Part shown: piece by piece, positions 1-6,711 of the stretch
Layout of the letters: each line of letters starts with the position of its first letter
Numbering within the stretch: position 1 is the stretch's first letter
The notes under the pieces: model-generated
The model's database searches: none
Told to the model about the DNA's origin: nothing
What the model saw: the letters and a program-made list of their open reading frames with translations, nothing else
DNA from: Candidatus Culexmicrobium profundum
Lineage (GTDB): Archaea > Thermoproteota > Methanomethylicia > Culexarchaeales > Culexmicrobiaceae
DNA length: 19,271 nt
Reading direction: 5' to 3'
Assembly: GCA_025061245.1 (NCBI GenBank)
Contig: JANZKD010000018.1
Span: 1 to 19,271 of the forward strand
Translations under genes and position numbers: made by a program

Positions 1-251
1 AATATACTCCTTAGGAACACCGCATCCATTATCCTCAACTCTAATCCTATAAACATTAACTCTCTCCTCAGGAGTCAACCTAACGAAAATATCCGGTAAA
101 ATACCATGAGTTTCACATGCATCTAACGCATTCTCCACTAATTCCCTAATAATAGTATAGGTTGCCCTAACTGGATTATCAAATCCAGCTATGTCCCTAT
201 TCCTGTAAAAAAATCCGCTGGACTTATTGCTTCATATACTTCCTGTGACAC
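1..251 (-). CDS. top6B: DNA topoisomerase VI subunit B, N-terminal part (partial, apparent frameshift)
   Basis: This is the ATPase subunit of the type IIB topoisomerase, which with subunit A relaxes and decatenates DNA. 84 residues are visible before the window edge. They carry the family start (ISPADFF, residues 9-15), then FYRNRDIAGF, the GHKL N-box ELVENALDA (37-45) with the Mg-binding Asn41, and the DNGCGV ATP-lid box (74-79). The start is a GTG at 251-249, with an in-frame stop shortly upstream. Residues 1-15 and 16-84 lie in different frames: a T run (207-213 on the plus strand) has seven bases where eight would keep the frame, and unshifted translation stops at TAG after 20 codons. The gene follows the Dim2 and Rio1 genes, a common archaeal order. 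Family identity is certain; whether the gene is intact is not. Confidence 0.88.
207..213 (-). other. Seven-T run at the frameshift point in top6B (possible slippery site or indel)
   Basis: Read on the minus strand, the zero-frame codons are GAT TTT TTT ACA. This fits the X XXY YYZ pattern of a -1 slippery heptamer with every base T. A one-base backward slip gives GAT TTT TTT TAC, that is D-F-F-Y, which joins exactly to the conserved downstream protein. A lost T in a homopolymer, through sequencing, assembly or a real mutation, would look identical. Confidence 0.75.
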
Positions 252-283
252 CTCTAAACACCATCAACATATAAGAACATTAA

Positions 284-295
284 CCTATTTAATTT
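284..295 (-). promoter_or_regulatory. Possible TATA box upstream of top6B
   Basis: The minus strand reads AAATTAAATAGG here, about 38 nt (centre to start codon) upstream of the GTG start of top6B and just past the stop of the KH gene. Spacing suits an archaeal TATA element with a short leader. The prediction rests on base composition and spacing alone; read-through from the upstream operon is equally possible. Confidence 0.3.
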
Positions 296-301
296 GACGC
301 T

Positions 302-886
302 TCACCAAGGCTTCCTCCACAACTCAAATTCCATACGCTTCAATCTCCGCCTCTCCCTCTGAAGATAATTATACACTGTTCTATGCTGAGCACCATTAGC
401 TAACATTTGAACAGCATGCCTAGCCACAACAGCATGCTCATAATCACCAATAATTGCAACATAATTATCATAAATCGAGAGATAAACACCAGTATACTCC
501 TCAATAATTCTCCTAGTCTTACCACGCTCACCAATAATTCTACCCTTAATCCTAGCCAAACTATTCTTCGAATCACCATACTGAGTCAAATCAATTATAT
601 CTAAAATCTGATCCTCATCAAGCAATCTAAAAGCCTTCTCAGGACTAAAACCATAAGAAATAGCCATAATAATATTCTTAGCCTTAAGCAAATTTACAAA
701 ATCAGACTTAGAAGTATCCAACTCAATAGTAACAGAGCTAGAGGAAGAATCAACAATAAGCTTTACACCAGTCCTATCCTCAATCTCCCTCTTAACCCTA
801 CCCCTATTCCCAATTATAACTCCAATTCTATCTGGAGAAACATTAACATAATCCCTGACTATATACTTCCCTGCCCCTTCACCCAT
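302..886 (-). CDS. Dim2/Pno1-like KH-domain ribosome biogenesis protein
   Basis: A 194-residue protein with two KH RNA-binding domains. KH1 spans about residues 13-80 with its GxxG loop as GNRG (26-29). KH2 spans about 111-168 with GERG (119-122) inside RIKGRIIGERGKTRR. The tail (177-194) is rich in Arg and Lys. Length and the second KH domain match the archaeal Dim2/Pno1/Krr1-like family, whose members bind near the 3' end of small-subunit rRNA and act in late pre-30S maturation. It starts with ATG at 886 and overlaps the 3' end of the rio1 gene by 28 bp, so the two are probably translated together. Dim2 and Rio1 act on the same pre-small-subunit particle, which fits the arrangement. The function is inferred from family knowledge; the KH motifs are seen directly. 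Confidence 0.92.
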   Translation of the reverse strand: MGEGAGKYIVRDYVNVSPDRIGVIIGNRGRVKREIEDRTGVKLIVDSSSSSVTIELDTSKSDFVNLLKAKNIIMAISYGFSPEKAFRLLDEDQILDIIDLTQYGDSKNSLARIKGRIIGERGKTRRIIEEYTGVYLSIYDNYVAIIGDYEHAVVARHAVQMLANGAQHRTVYNYLQRERRRLKRMEFELWRKPW

Positions 887-1656
887 CTTAAAACCTCCCC
901 TAATTCAGGCACCTCAACATTATTCCTATAAAAGAAGCGTAACAAATTATCCAAATCCCTAACAAGAAACTCCTCAGCCATAGGATGACTCAAAAGAACT
1001 GCCTGTCCAATATCAATGAAAACAGGCTCATCATTCCAAACCATAATATTATACTCACTCAAATCAGCATGAACCAAATTAGCCTTACTATACAATAACT
1101 TCACATAATTTAAAACCTTCAAAAAGAATTCTTCAAGGTTAGGTGGAAGATAATCCTTCAATAATGGAGCTGGAACACCATCCTCACCAATAAACTCCAT
1201 AACAAGAATATTCTTGTTAACAGCATATGGCTCAGGAACCCTAACTCCAGCATTAAAAGCCCTTTGAAGATTCTTAAACTCCTTCCTAGCCCAAACATAT
1301 ATTATTGAACGAGTATCACGCTTAACCCTAGTAAATCTAGGATCACCCTCAATATACATTAGGATACTACGTCTAAACTCAGCTGAAGCAGTCAAATAAA
1401 TCTTCACAGCAACATCATTACCCTTAGCATCCTCAGCCCAGTAAACTCTAGCCTCCTTACCAGCATTAACAACCCCATACATGACATGTATATAGCCCTT
1501 ATTAATCAGCTCATAGAGAGCCATCAAGGTAAGCTTATCAAAAACCTCCTCAAGAGTCTCATAGAAGTCTTCATCCTTAATACGCTTAACACGCCTCTTA
1601 TCTATCCTCTCAATCTCAATTCTACGAAGCTTCTCATACTCTTCATTCTCATGCAT
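859..1656 (-). CDS. rio1: RIO-type serine/threonine protein kinase Rio1
   Basis: An atypical protein kinase/ATPase of small-subunit maturation. In numbering from the TTG at 1659, the phosphate loop is NAGKEARVY (65-73), the nucleotide-binding lysine is Lys86 in VAVKIY, the hinge is VMEFIGEDG (153-161), the catalytic loop is HADLSEYN (197-204, Asp199 and Asn204), and the metal-binding loop is DIGQAV (216-221), followed by the RIO1-type SHP segment. The usual STGKEA loop is here NAGKEA, so the Ser-Thr pair is replaced. I place the start at ATG 1656, with GGAG upstream; the adjacent TTG at 1659 would add one residue. The length of about 265 is normal for archaeal Rio1. It lies between aIF1A and the KH gene in one minus-strand run. 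Confidence 0.95.
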   Translation of the reverse strand: MHENEEYEKLRRIEIERIDKRRVKRIKDEDFYETLEEVFDKLTLMALYELINKGYIHVMYGVVNAGKEARVYWAEDAKGNDVAVKIYLTASAEFRRSILMYIEGDPRFTRVKRDTRSIIYVWARKEFKNLQRAFNAGVRVPEPYAVNKNILVMEFIGEDGVPAPLLKDYLPPNLEEFFLKVLNYVKLLYSKANLVHADLSEYNIMVWNDEPVFIDIGQAVLLSHPMAEEFLVRDLDNLLRFFYRNNVEVPELGEVLRWVKGQGSI

Positions 1657-1676
1657 CAATTAACTCTCCACTAACA

Positions 1677-2003
1677 CTAGTACTCAAGCTCTAAATCCTC
1701 AGGAATTAAGCCTTGATTCCTCAACTTATACACTTCATCCTTAGTATATCTCCAAACAATATCTCCACGTGTCTCAAACTGGAAATCCCATGGCACAATT
1801 AATACTATGTCACCCTCCCTCATCCACATTCTCTTCCTATATCTACCTGGAATCCTACATACACGTGTATATCCATCAGCACATTTCACCTTAGCTCTAT
1901 CAAAGCCTAGAAGCTGAACTATGATACCTAAAATTTCACCTTCAGCTGGCACTCTCAACTCAGAGGTTTCCTCTATTGACCTTCTCCTCCTTCTTCTACC
2001 CAA
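1677..2003 (-). CDS. eif1A: Translation initiation factor aIF1A
   Basis: An OB-fold (S1-like) factor that binds the ribosomal A site during initiation. The protein begins with a run of Arg, then the OB fold from RVPAEGEILGIIVQLLG through the conserved CRIPGRYRKRMWMREGD and VLIVPWDFQ to a short acidic C-terminus (EDLELEY). There are two candidate starts, both TTG. TTG 2003 is preferred because GGTGAT, a six-base match to the archaeal anti-SD, lies three bases before it (2012-2007); this gives 108 residues starting MGRRRRRR. TTG 2018 would add five residues and lacks a clear ribosome-binding site. The gene leads Rio1 and the KH gene and has its own probable promoter upstream. Confidence 0.93.
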   Translation of the reverse strand: MGRRRRRRSIEETSELRVPAEGEILGIIVQLLGFDRAKVKCADGYTRVCRIPGRYRKRMWMREGDIVLIVPWDFQFETRGDIVWRYTKDEVYKLRNQGLIPEDLELEY

Positions 2004-2025
2004 ATTATCACCATCCAATAATTAG

Positions 2026-2050
2026 ACAATTAACTTAATAATCTAATTGT
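2026..2050 (-). promoter_or_regulatory. Probable aIF1A promoter with flanking inverted repeat
   Basis: On the minus strand a TATA-like GATTATTAAG (2043-2034) lies about 35 nt upstream of the TTG start of aIF1A. It is flanked by an exact 7-bp inverted repeat, ACAATTA at 2026-2032 and TAATTGT at 2044-2050. The repeat could be an operator half-site pair, but AT-rich palindromes of this size also arise by chance. Confidence 0.35.
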
Positions 2051-2076
2051 TAACCACTTAGACTAACCTTAAGATG

Positions 2077-3153
2077 CTAAAGTAGATTGGCTATGAAAAT
2101 TTTATCCTCCAACTTTATGAATTGAACTTCATCACCACTCTTCAAATCCAATTCAACAGGCTTAGCCACCTCATAAATTTCATATGAAGATAAATCCATT
2201 AGCTGGAGAAAGTCACCTTGAACAGAAACAACTAAACCTCGAGGCAAGTTATGGAGGGAATCAATTCTAACAACATTCTTAGATGACAATAATTTAGGGG
2301 AAAATGAAATCTTACTCCAAGAAGCCAAATTAACAGCAATAAATTTGCCACCCCTAAAATCCTTCAACAACAATATTTCATCATCAACCCTAATAATATC
2401 ATTAAGAGAAAATGGAGGTAAGCGAAGGGAAATAGTCAACCTAGAAAGTCTCTTACCACTAGACCTATTAAAACCAATAACTTTAAAGGTCTCCTTTATA
2501 GAAGCCCCAGTCCTCTCTCTAATCTTCGAAGCAATCAATCTCGCAACACGAGTATTAGCAAATTTTAAGTCTAAACCCCCATCCACCTCAGAAAACTCAA
2601 CAACATATGCAGACTTATCAGTTTTCAACTCTCTCAAAACAACATTCTCAATTAAGCCAACTAACTCTTCAAGCTCACTCCTAGAAATACTCCTCCTATC
2701 AGCCCTTATCTGAAGAGTAGCAATATAATATTTAGAGGCAATCTTAATGCAAACTGGACATGAAACATACTTTAACATTACCTCAACAACAACCTCCTCC
2801 CTATACTTAGGAATATCAGGATGAACAGTTCCCAAAGCAGAAACCTTAACCTTCACCCTATTCCTATCAACCATCTCTAAGGGTGAAACCTCAAAAACCC
2901 CAGTTCCATTAAGAGAAACACGGCTCTTAACCACTTCAATAGCAGCAGCAAAAATAGGGTCAACATCACCTCTAGGCTGAATCCACCTCCTATTCAATCT
3001 ATAAGAATAACAATGCCTACAAATCTCAACCTCCACACTCTTCGGAGCATTAATAAGCCTATGCTTATCTCTATAGCAATCCCAGCATAAATTATCAATT
3101 AAAGATTCACTTCCAGATGGAACTTTACCGCAAATAGCACAAAACCTTACCAT
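2077..3153 (-). CDS. nmd3: NMD3-family 50S subunit biogenesis protein
   Basis: Archaeal homologue of NMD3, the eukaryotic adaptor that binds the 60S subunit for nuclear export; in archaea it is thought to act in large-subunit maturation or quality control. The N-terminal zinc region has four CxxC pairs (from the preferred start: C5/C8, C23/C26, C45/C48, C132/C135), which would form treble-clef zinc sites. The central part carries a family-typical segment (residues about 210-260, with SGKRLSRLTISLRLPP). The C-terminus is a beta-rich OB/SH3-like region. I prefer ATG 3153 (358 residues), giving MVRFCAICGK, because the family starts just before the first Cys pair and GGTG lies 8 nt upstream. ATG 3168 would add five residues. 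It follows DUF424 with almost no gap. Confidence 0.9.
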   Translation of the reverse strand: MVRFCAICGKVPSGSESLIDNLCWDCYRDKHRLINAPKSVEVEICRHCYSYRLNRRWIQPRGDVDPIFAAAIEVVKSRVSLNGTGVFEVSPLEMVDRNRVKVKVSALGTVHPDIPKYREEVVVEVMLKYVSCPVCIKIASKYYIATLQIRADRRSISRSELEELVGLIENVVLRELKTDKSAYVVEFSEVDGGLDLKFANTRVARLIASKIRERTGASIKETFKVIGFNRSSGKRLSRLTISLRLPPFSLNDIIRVDDEILLLKDFRGGKFIAVNLASWSKISFSPKLLSSKNVVRIDSLHNLPRGLVVSVQGDFLQLMDLSSYEIYEVAKPVELDLKSGDEVQFIKLEDKIFIANLL

Positions 3154-3172
3154 ATAAAACACACCCATAAAC

Positions 3173-3502
3173 CTAAATTATATTGATAAACTGTGCATGC
3201 GGCTGATCACCAATCCATAAAACAGCATCCTCATGAATCAAACCCTCTCTAATCGCATTAGCAACAATATTTCTCCCCACAAGATTCCCAATGGAGGCAC
3301 CTCTAAGTATATCTAACGCCTCCTCCAAAGATACAAGTCTACCACCATAAAAACTCTCCTTAACCTCCAGCTTTAATGCACCCTCTCTAAGAGTCTTACC
3401 TAAAAGCTCAGCATCACAAACAGCAACCATCACATCCTTACCTCTAATCCAAACATTTATGTAAAAACGCTTCACATCCTCAGCGCTATCACTATTAGAC
3501 AC
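3173..3502 (-). CDS. DUF424 family protein
   Basis: A 109-residue archaeal protein of unknown biochemical function. The family pattern is clear: VMVAVCDAELLGKTLREG (about 24-41), KLEVKESFYGGRLV (44-57), IGNLVGRNIV and the C-terminal IGDQPHAQF. There are no membrane segments or zinc pairs. The start is GTG 3502, with GGTG seven bases upstream. It sits between aIF2 beta and NMD3 on the same strand, so a role in translation or ribosome maturation is a reasonable inference from context only. Confidence 0.85.
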   Translation of the reverse strand: MSNSDSAEDVKRFYINVWIRGKDVMVAVCDAELLGKTLREGALKLEVKESFYGGRLVSLEEALDILRGASIGNLVGRNIVANAIREGLIHEDAVLWIGDQPHAQFINII

Positions 3503-3537
3503 AATGTTACACCAACATAATCTAATCTATGTAAAAC

Positions 3538-3549
3538 TAATTTAATTTT
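3538..3549 (-). promoter_or_regulatory. Possible TATA box upstream of the DUF424 gene
   Basis: The minus strand reads AAATTAAATTAG about 40 nt before the GTG start of the DUF424 gene, right after the aIF2 beta stop codon. This would give a leader of about 15 nt that contains the GGTG ribosome-binding site. Support comes from composition and spacing only. Confidence 0.3.
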
Positions 3550-3978
3550 CTAAAATCTACCAGCAGACACACTTGTCCTAGCACCACAGGCGGTGCAAAC
3601 CAATATGTAAACCCTTCTCTCCTTAGTAAGATAGGTGTCAGGAGCCTTACATACAGGGCAAATTACAAAGTATTTAGCATAACGCTCAATAACATTATTC
3701 AGAGTAGTCCTTGAAAACCTGCCTTGAAGCACAAGCCTAGTATCCTCAATATCCCCAGCAGTACCAATCTCTCTTAAAATAAACCTAGCCACATGCTTCG
3801 CATCCCTATTAAAAACTTCACATATATCCTTAAAGTTATGTAAAATAGTCCTATTACCAACAATCGTAATAATTGCTGAAGGAATCTTGAAACGCTCACC
3901 TTTAGTAGTCTTCTTAGGAACCATAGACAATGCTCTATCTAAGAGTTCCTCATAACTCCAATCACTAACAGACTTCAT
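3550..3978 (-). CDS. eif2B: Translation initiation factor aIF2 subunit beta
   Basis: Beta subunit of the aIF2 heterotrimer, which delivers initiator tRNA to the small subunit. A short N-terminal helix (YEELLDRAL) contacts the gamma subunit in the family. It is followed by the alpha-beta core (IPSAIITIVGNRTILHNF) and a C-terminal zinc ribbon with CPVC and CTAC pairs. The start is uncertain. ATG 3978 gives 142 residues, close to the usual archaeal length, with GGTGG seven bases upstream. ATG 4017 adds 13 residues and has no ribosome-binding site, but it lies just downstream of a TATA-like element, so a leaderless longer form cannot be excluded. It is the first gene of the minus-strand translation block. 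Confidence 0.94.
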   Translation of the reverse strand: MKSVSDWSYEELLDRALSMVPKKTTKGERFKIPSAIITIVGNRTILHNFKDICEVFNRDAKHVARFILREIGTAGDIEDTRLVLQGRFSRTTLNNVIERYAKYFVICPVCKAPDTYLTKERRVYILVCTACGARTSVSAGRF

Positions 3979-4038
3979 ATGAAAGCCACCAGCCATCATG
4001 AAGTCAACCTTAAACATAAAGTTTTCTGCGACTTAACC

Positions 4039-4061
4039 TATTAAATTAAAAGTCCAATATA
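4039..4061. promoter_or_regulatory. Divergent promoter region between aIF2 beta and the deaminase operon
   Basis: The two divergent genes are separated by fewer than 90 bases. TTAAATTAAA (4041-4050, plus strand) is well placed for the deaminase gene, predicting transcription from about 4070. ATATAAATA (about 4057-4065), read on the minus strand as TATTTATAT, is placed for aIF2 beta. Neither has been tested; both are simple AT-rich matches. Confidence 0.4.
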
Positions 4062-4064
4062 AAT

Positions 4065-5432
4065 ATGGTGAATAAATTGGAGTATATTATACATGGAAAA
4101 TCAATAGTCACCATGAGTAAGCATGGAATCATCAAAAATGGAGCAATAGTGATTGAAGGAGAAGAAATAATAGACCTAGGAAAATACGATGAAATAAAAC
4201 CAAAATATAGTGGATATGAAGTAATCGATGCATCCAACTGCATAGTACTACCCGGATTAATAAACGCCCATACACACATGGCCATGAGCCTCCTAAGAGG
4301 ATACGCCGACGACTTAATGCTACATGAATGGCTTGAAAAATGGATTTGGCCCCTAGAAAGCAAAATGACCAGTAAAGACGTATACATTGGAGCACTACTA
4401 GCCTCAATAGAAGCCATTAAAATGGGAACAACAACAGTGAACACCATGTATCACTACTATCCAGACTACAATGAAGCAAAAGCAATATATGAAACAGGAT
4501 TAAGAGGAGTAATCTCACATGTATGCTTCAGCTGGAGAGAGAAAGAAGACATAGAAAGACTAGACCACCTAATAAGAAACTGGCATGGAAAAGATAATTG
4601 GCGAATAAGAGCAGCCATATCACCCCACGCACCCTATACAGTAAGCCCAGAGTACATGGTAAAACTAAGAGAATACGCCGACAAAATAAATGAAAAAGCA
4701 GAAAAAGACTATGAAAAAGCAATATGGCACATCCATCTAGCTGAAACAAAGGATGAAGCAAAGAAAATTGAAGAAAACTTCAAAGTAAAAATAAGGGGAG
4801 GAATAATAGAGTACCTTCAAAGCCTAAACGTACTCAAAGAAGATGTAATTGCAGCCCACTGCGTCTGGCTAACTGAAGAAGACATAAAAATCCTAAGCAA
4901 AAACAAAGTAAAAGTCGCCCACAACCCAATAAGCAACTTGAAACTAGCATCAGGGATAAGTCCAATTGAAAAACTATTAAAAAACAACATAGTAGTCGCA
5001 CTAGGAACAGATAGCGCCTGCTCCAACAACCTCCTAGACATGTTTGAAACAATGAAAATAGCCGCACTCCTACAAAAAGGCGTACTCCTAAACCCAACAG
5101 CAATAAAAGCTGAAGAAGCATTGAAAATGGCAACAATAAATGGAGCAAAAGCATTAAGCTGGGAAAGCCAAATAGGCTCCATTGAAAAAGGTAAAAAAGC
5201 AGATCTAATAACAATTGAACTCCAAAAACCACACCTAAAACCACTATTCAACGAAGTAAGTCACATAGTATATGCAGTGAGAAGCCTAGATGTAAGAGAT
5301 GTAATAATAAACGGCAAAATAATCATGGAAAACCACCAAATAAAAACAGTAGATGAAGAATGGATATTAAGGGAAGTAGAGAAAGTAAAAGACAATCTAC
5401 TAGAAAGATTACATGAGGGAGAAGCAAAATGA
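4065..5432 (+). CDS. mtaD: 5'-methylthioadenosine / S-adenosylhomocysteine deaminase (amidohydrolase)
   Basis: A metal-dependent amidohydrolase of the MtaD/DadD (TrzN/SsnA-like) family that deaminates adenosine-type nucleosides such as SAH, MTA or 5'-deoxyadenosine to the inosyl form. Numbered from ATG 4065 (455 residues): metal ligands in HTH (69-71), substrate Glu98 in WPLE, His224 and Glu227 in HLAET, His265 in AAHC, and Asp316 in GTDSACSNN. An outer beta domain formed by the N- and C-termini frames the barrel. An alternative start at TTG 4077, five bases after GGTGA (4067-4071), would remove four residues and fits the predicted promoter better. The stop overlaps the next start as ATGA, so it is probably translationally coupled to adenosylhomocysteinase. 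The exact substrate cannot be read from sequence. Confidence 0.88.
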   Translation: MVNKLEYIIHGKSIVTMSKHGIIKNGAIVIEGEEIIDLGKYDEIKPKYSGYEVIDASNCIVLPGLINAHTHMAMSLLRGYADDLMLHEWLEKWIWPLESKMTSKDVYIGALLASIEAIKMGTTTVNTMYHYYPDYNEAKAIYETGLRGVISHVCFSWREKEDIERLDHLIRNWHGKDNWRIRAAISPHAPYTVSPEYMVKLREYADKINEKAEKDYEKAIWHIHLAETKDEAKKIEENFKVKIRGGIIEYLQSLNVLKEDVIAAHCVWLTEEDIKILSKNKVKVAHNPISNLKLASGISPIEKLLKNNIVVALGTDSACSNNLLDMFETMKIAALLQKGVLLNPTAIKAEEALKMATINGAKALSWESQIGSIEKGKKADLITIELQKPHLKPLFNEVSHIVYAVRSLDVRDVIINGKIIMENHQIKTVDEEWILREVEKVKDNLLERLHEGEAK

Positions 5433-6670
5433 AATTCAAAATTAAAGATTTAAACCTAGCCGAAGAAGGAAGAAGACAAATAGAATGGGCAGAAAGCAAA
5501 ATGCCAGTACTAATGAAAATAAGAGAAAGATTCAACAAAGAAAAACCATTAAACGGAATAAAGATAAGCGCATGCCTACACGTAACAAAGGAAACAGCAG
5601 TCCTAATGAAAACACTCCTAGCAGGAGGAGCTGAAATCACATTAAGTGCATCAAATCCACTATCAACACAAGATGAAGTAGCAGCAGCACTAGTTGAAGA
5701 AGGAGTACACGTATATGCATGGAGAGGGCAAAGCGAAGAAGAATACTTTGAATGCATAAGACTAGCATTAAAACACAAACCACACATAACAATGGACGAT
5801 GGAGCAGACCTAACAGTAACAGCACACAAAGAAAACTACATAGAAAACACCATTGGAGGAACAGAGGAAACAACAACAGGAGTAATAAGAATAAAAGCCA
5901 TGGAAAAAGAGGGAGCACTAAAATATCCAATAATAGCCGTAAACAACGCCCTTACAAAATACCTATTCGACAATAGATATGGAACAGGGCAAAGCACCAT
6001 AGATGGAATAATGAGAGCAACACACGTACTACTAGCAGGAAAAAACGTAGTTGTAGCAGGCTATGGATGGTGCGGTAGAGGAATAGCCATGAGAGCAAAG
6101 GGAATGGGAGCCAACGTAATAATAACGGAAGTAGATCCACTAAGAGCACTAGAAGCAGTAATGGATGGATACAGAGTGATGCCAATGAGTAAAGCAGCAG
6201 AAATAGGAGACATATTCATAACAGCCACAGGAAACATTGACGTAATAAGAGAAGAACATTTCAAGAAAATGAAAAATGGAGCAATACTAGCAAACAGCGG
6301 ACACTTCAACGTTGAAATAAACATAAAAGACCTAGAAAAACTATCAGTAAAAAAGAGAAAAATCAGACCCCACGTAGAAGAATACACCCTACAAAATGGC
6401 AGAAAACTATACCTCCTAGCTGAAGGAAGACTAGTAAACCTAGCAGCAGCAGAAGGCCATCCAAGCGAAGTAATGGACATGTCATTCTCAAACCAAGCAC
6501 TATCAATAGAATACCTAGTCGAAAATAAGGGAAAATTAGAAGCAAAAGTCTACCTAGTTCCAAAGCAAATAGACATGAAAGTTGCAAAACTTAAACTAGA
6601 AAGTTTAGGTATAGAAATCGACAAATTAACACCAAGACAAGAAGAATATTTACAAAAGTGGGAGCTTTAA
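5429..6670 (+). CDS. ahcY: Adenosylhomocysteinase / S-inosylhomocysteine hydrolase family
   Basis: An NAD-dependent hydrolase that splits S-adenosyl- (or S-inosyl-) homocysteine to homocysteine and nucleoside, removing the inhibitory product of SAM methyltransferases. It has 413 residues, the short form found in archaea and Thermotoga. Visible motifs: MDDGADL (122-128) and GGTEETTTGV (143-152) in the substrate domain, catalytic Lys177, Asp181 and Asn182 in LTKYLFDN, the Rossmann NAD loop GYGWCGRG (211-218), and GHFNVEI (291-297). The C-terminus ends at LQKWEL and lacks the KPDHYRY-type tail of the long form. It starts with ATG inside the ATGA overlap with the deaminase. In methanogens the paired deaminase and hydrolase recycle SAH through S-inosylhomocysteine; that route is an inference here. 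Confidence 0.94.
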   Translation: MKFKIKDLNLAEEGRRQIEWAESKMPVLMKIRERFNKEKPLNGIKISACLHVTKETAVLMKTLLAGGAEITLSASNPLSTQDEVAAALVEEGVHVYAWRGQSEEEYFECIRLALKHKPHITMDDGADLTVTAHKENYIENTIGGTEETTTGVIRIKAMEKEGALKYPIIAVNNALTKYLFDNRYGTGQSTIDGIMRATHVLLAGKNVVVAGYGWCGRGIAMRAKGMGANVIITEVDPLRALEAVMDGYRVMPMSKAAEIGDIFITATGNIDVIREEHFKKMKNGAILANSGHFNVEINIKDLEKLSVKKRKIRPHVEEYTLQNGRKLYLLAEGRLVNLAAAEGHPSEVMDMSFSNQALSIEYLVENKGKLEAKVYLVPKQIDMKVAKLKLESLGIEIDKLTPRQEEYLQKWEL

Positions 6671-6693
6671 TTAGGAGAAAACAATAAGATAAA

Positions 6694-6711
6694 ATGGGGG
6701 TGCAGTAAATA
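6694..6711 (+). promoter_or_regulatory. Strong ribosome-binding site placed for an ATA start of radA
   Basis: GGGGGTG (6696-6702) matches the archaeal Shine-Dalgarno and lies six bases before ATA at 6709. It is 30 bases before the first ATG (6733), too far to serve it. The same stretch also reads, in the radA frame, ATG GGG GTG CAG TAA directly followed by ATA, so an in-frame stop rules out a longer ORF. Confidence 0.55.

Noticed and set aside
4817..5251. Long minus-strand ORFs antisense to the deaminase gene, with many Leu and Phe residues.
   Set aside because: They are complements of a clear, motif-bearing gene. Their Leu/Phe/Ser-rich, membrane-like look is what antisense of an A-rich coding strand gives. 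The same holds for the antisense ORFs over ahcY, radA, gcvT and aglB.
6694..6708. A four-codon leader peptide (ATG GGG GTG CAG TAA) just before radA.
   Set aside because: It has no ribosome-binding site of its own at a suitable distance; the G run is better explained as the Shine-Dalgarno sequence of radA.
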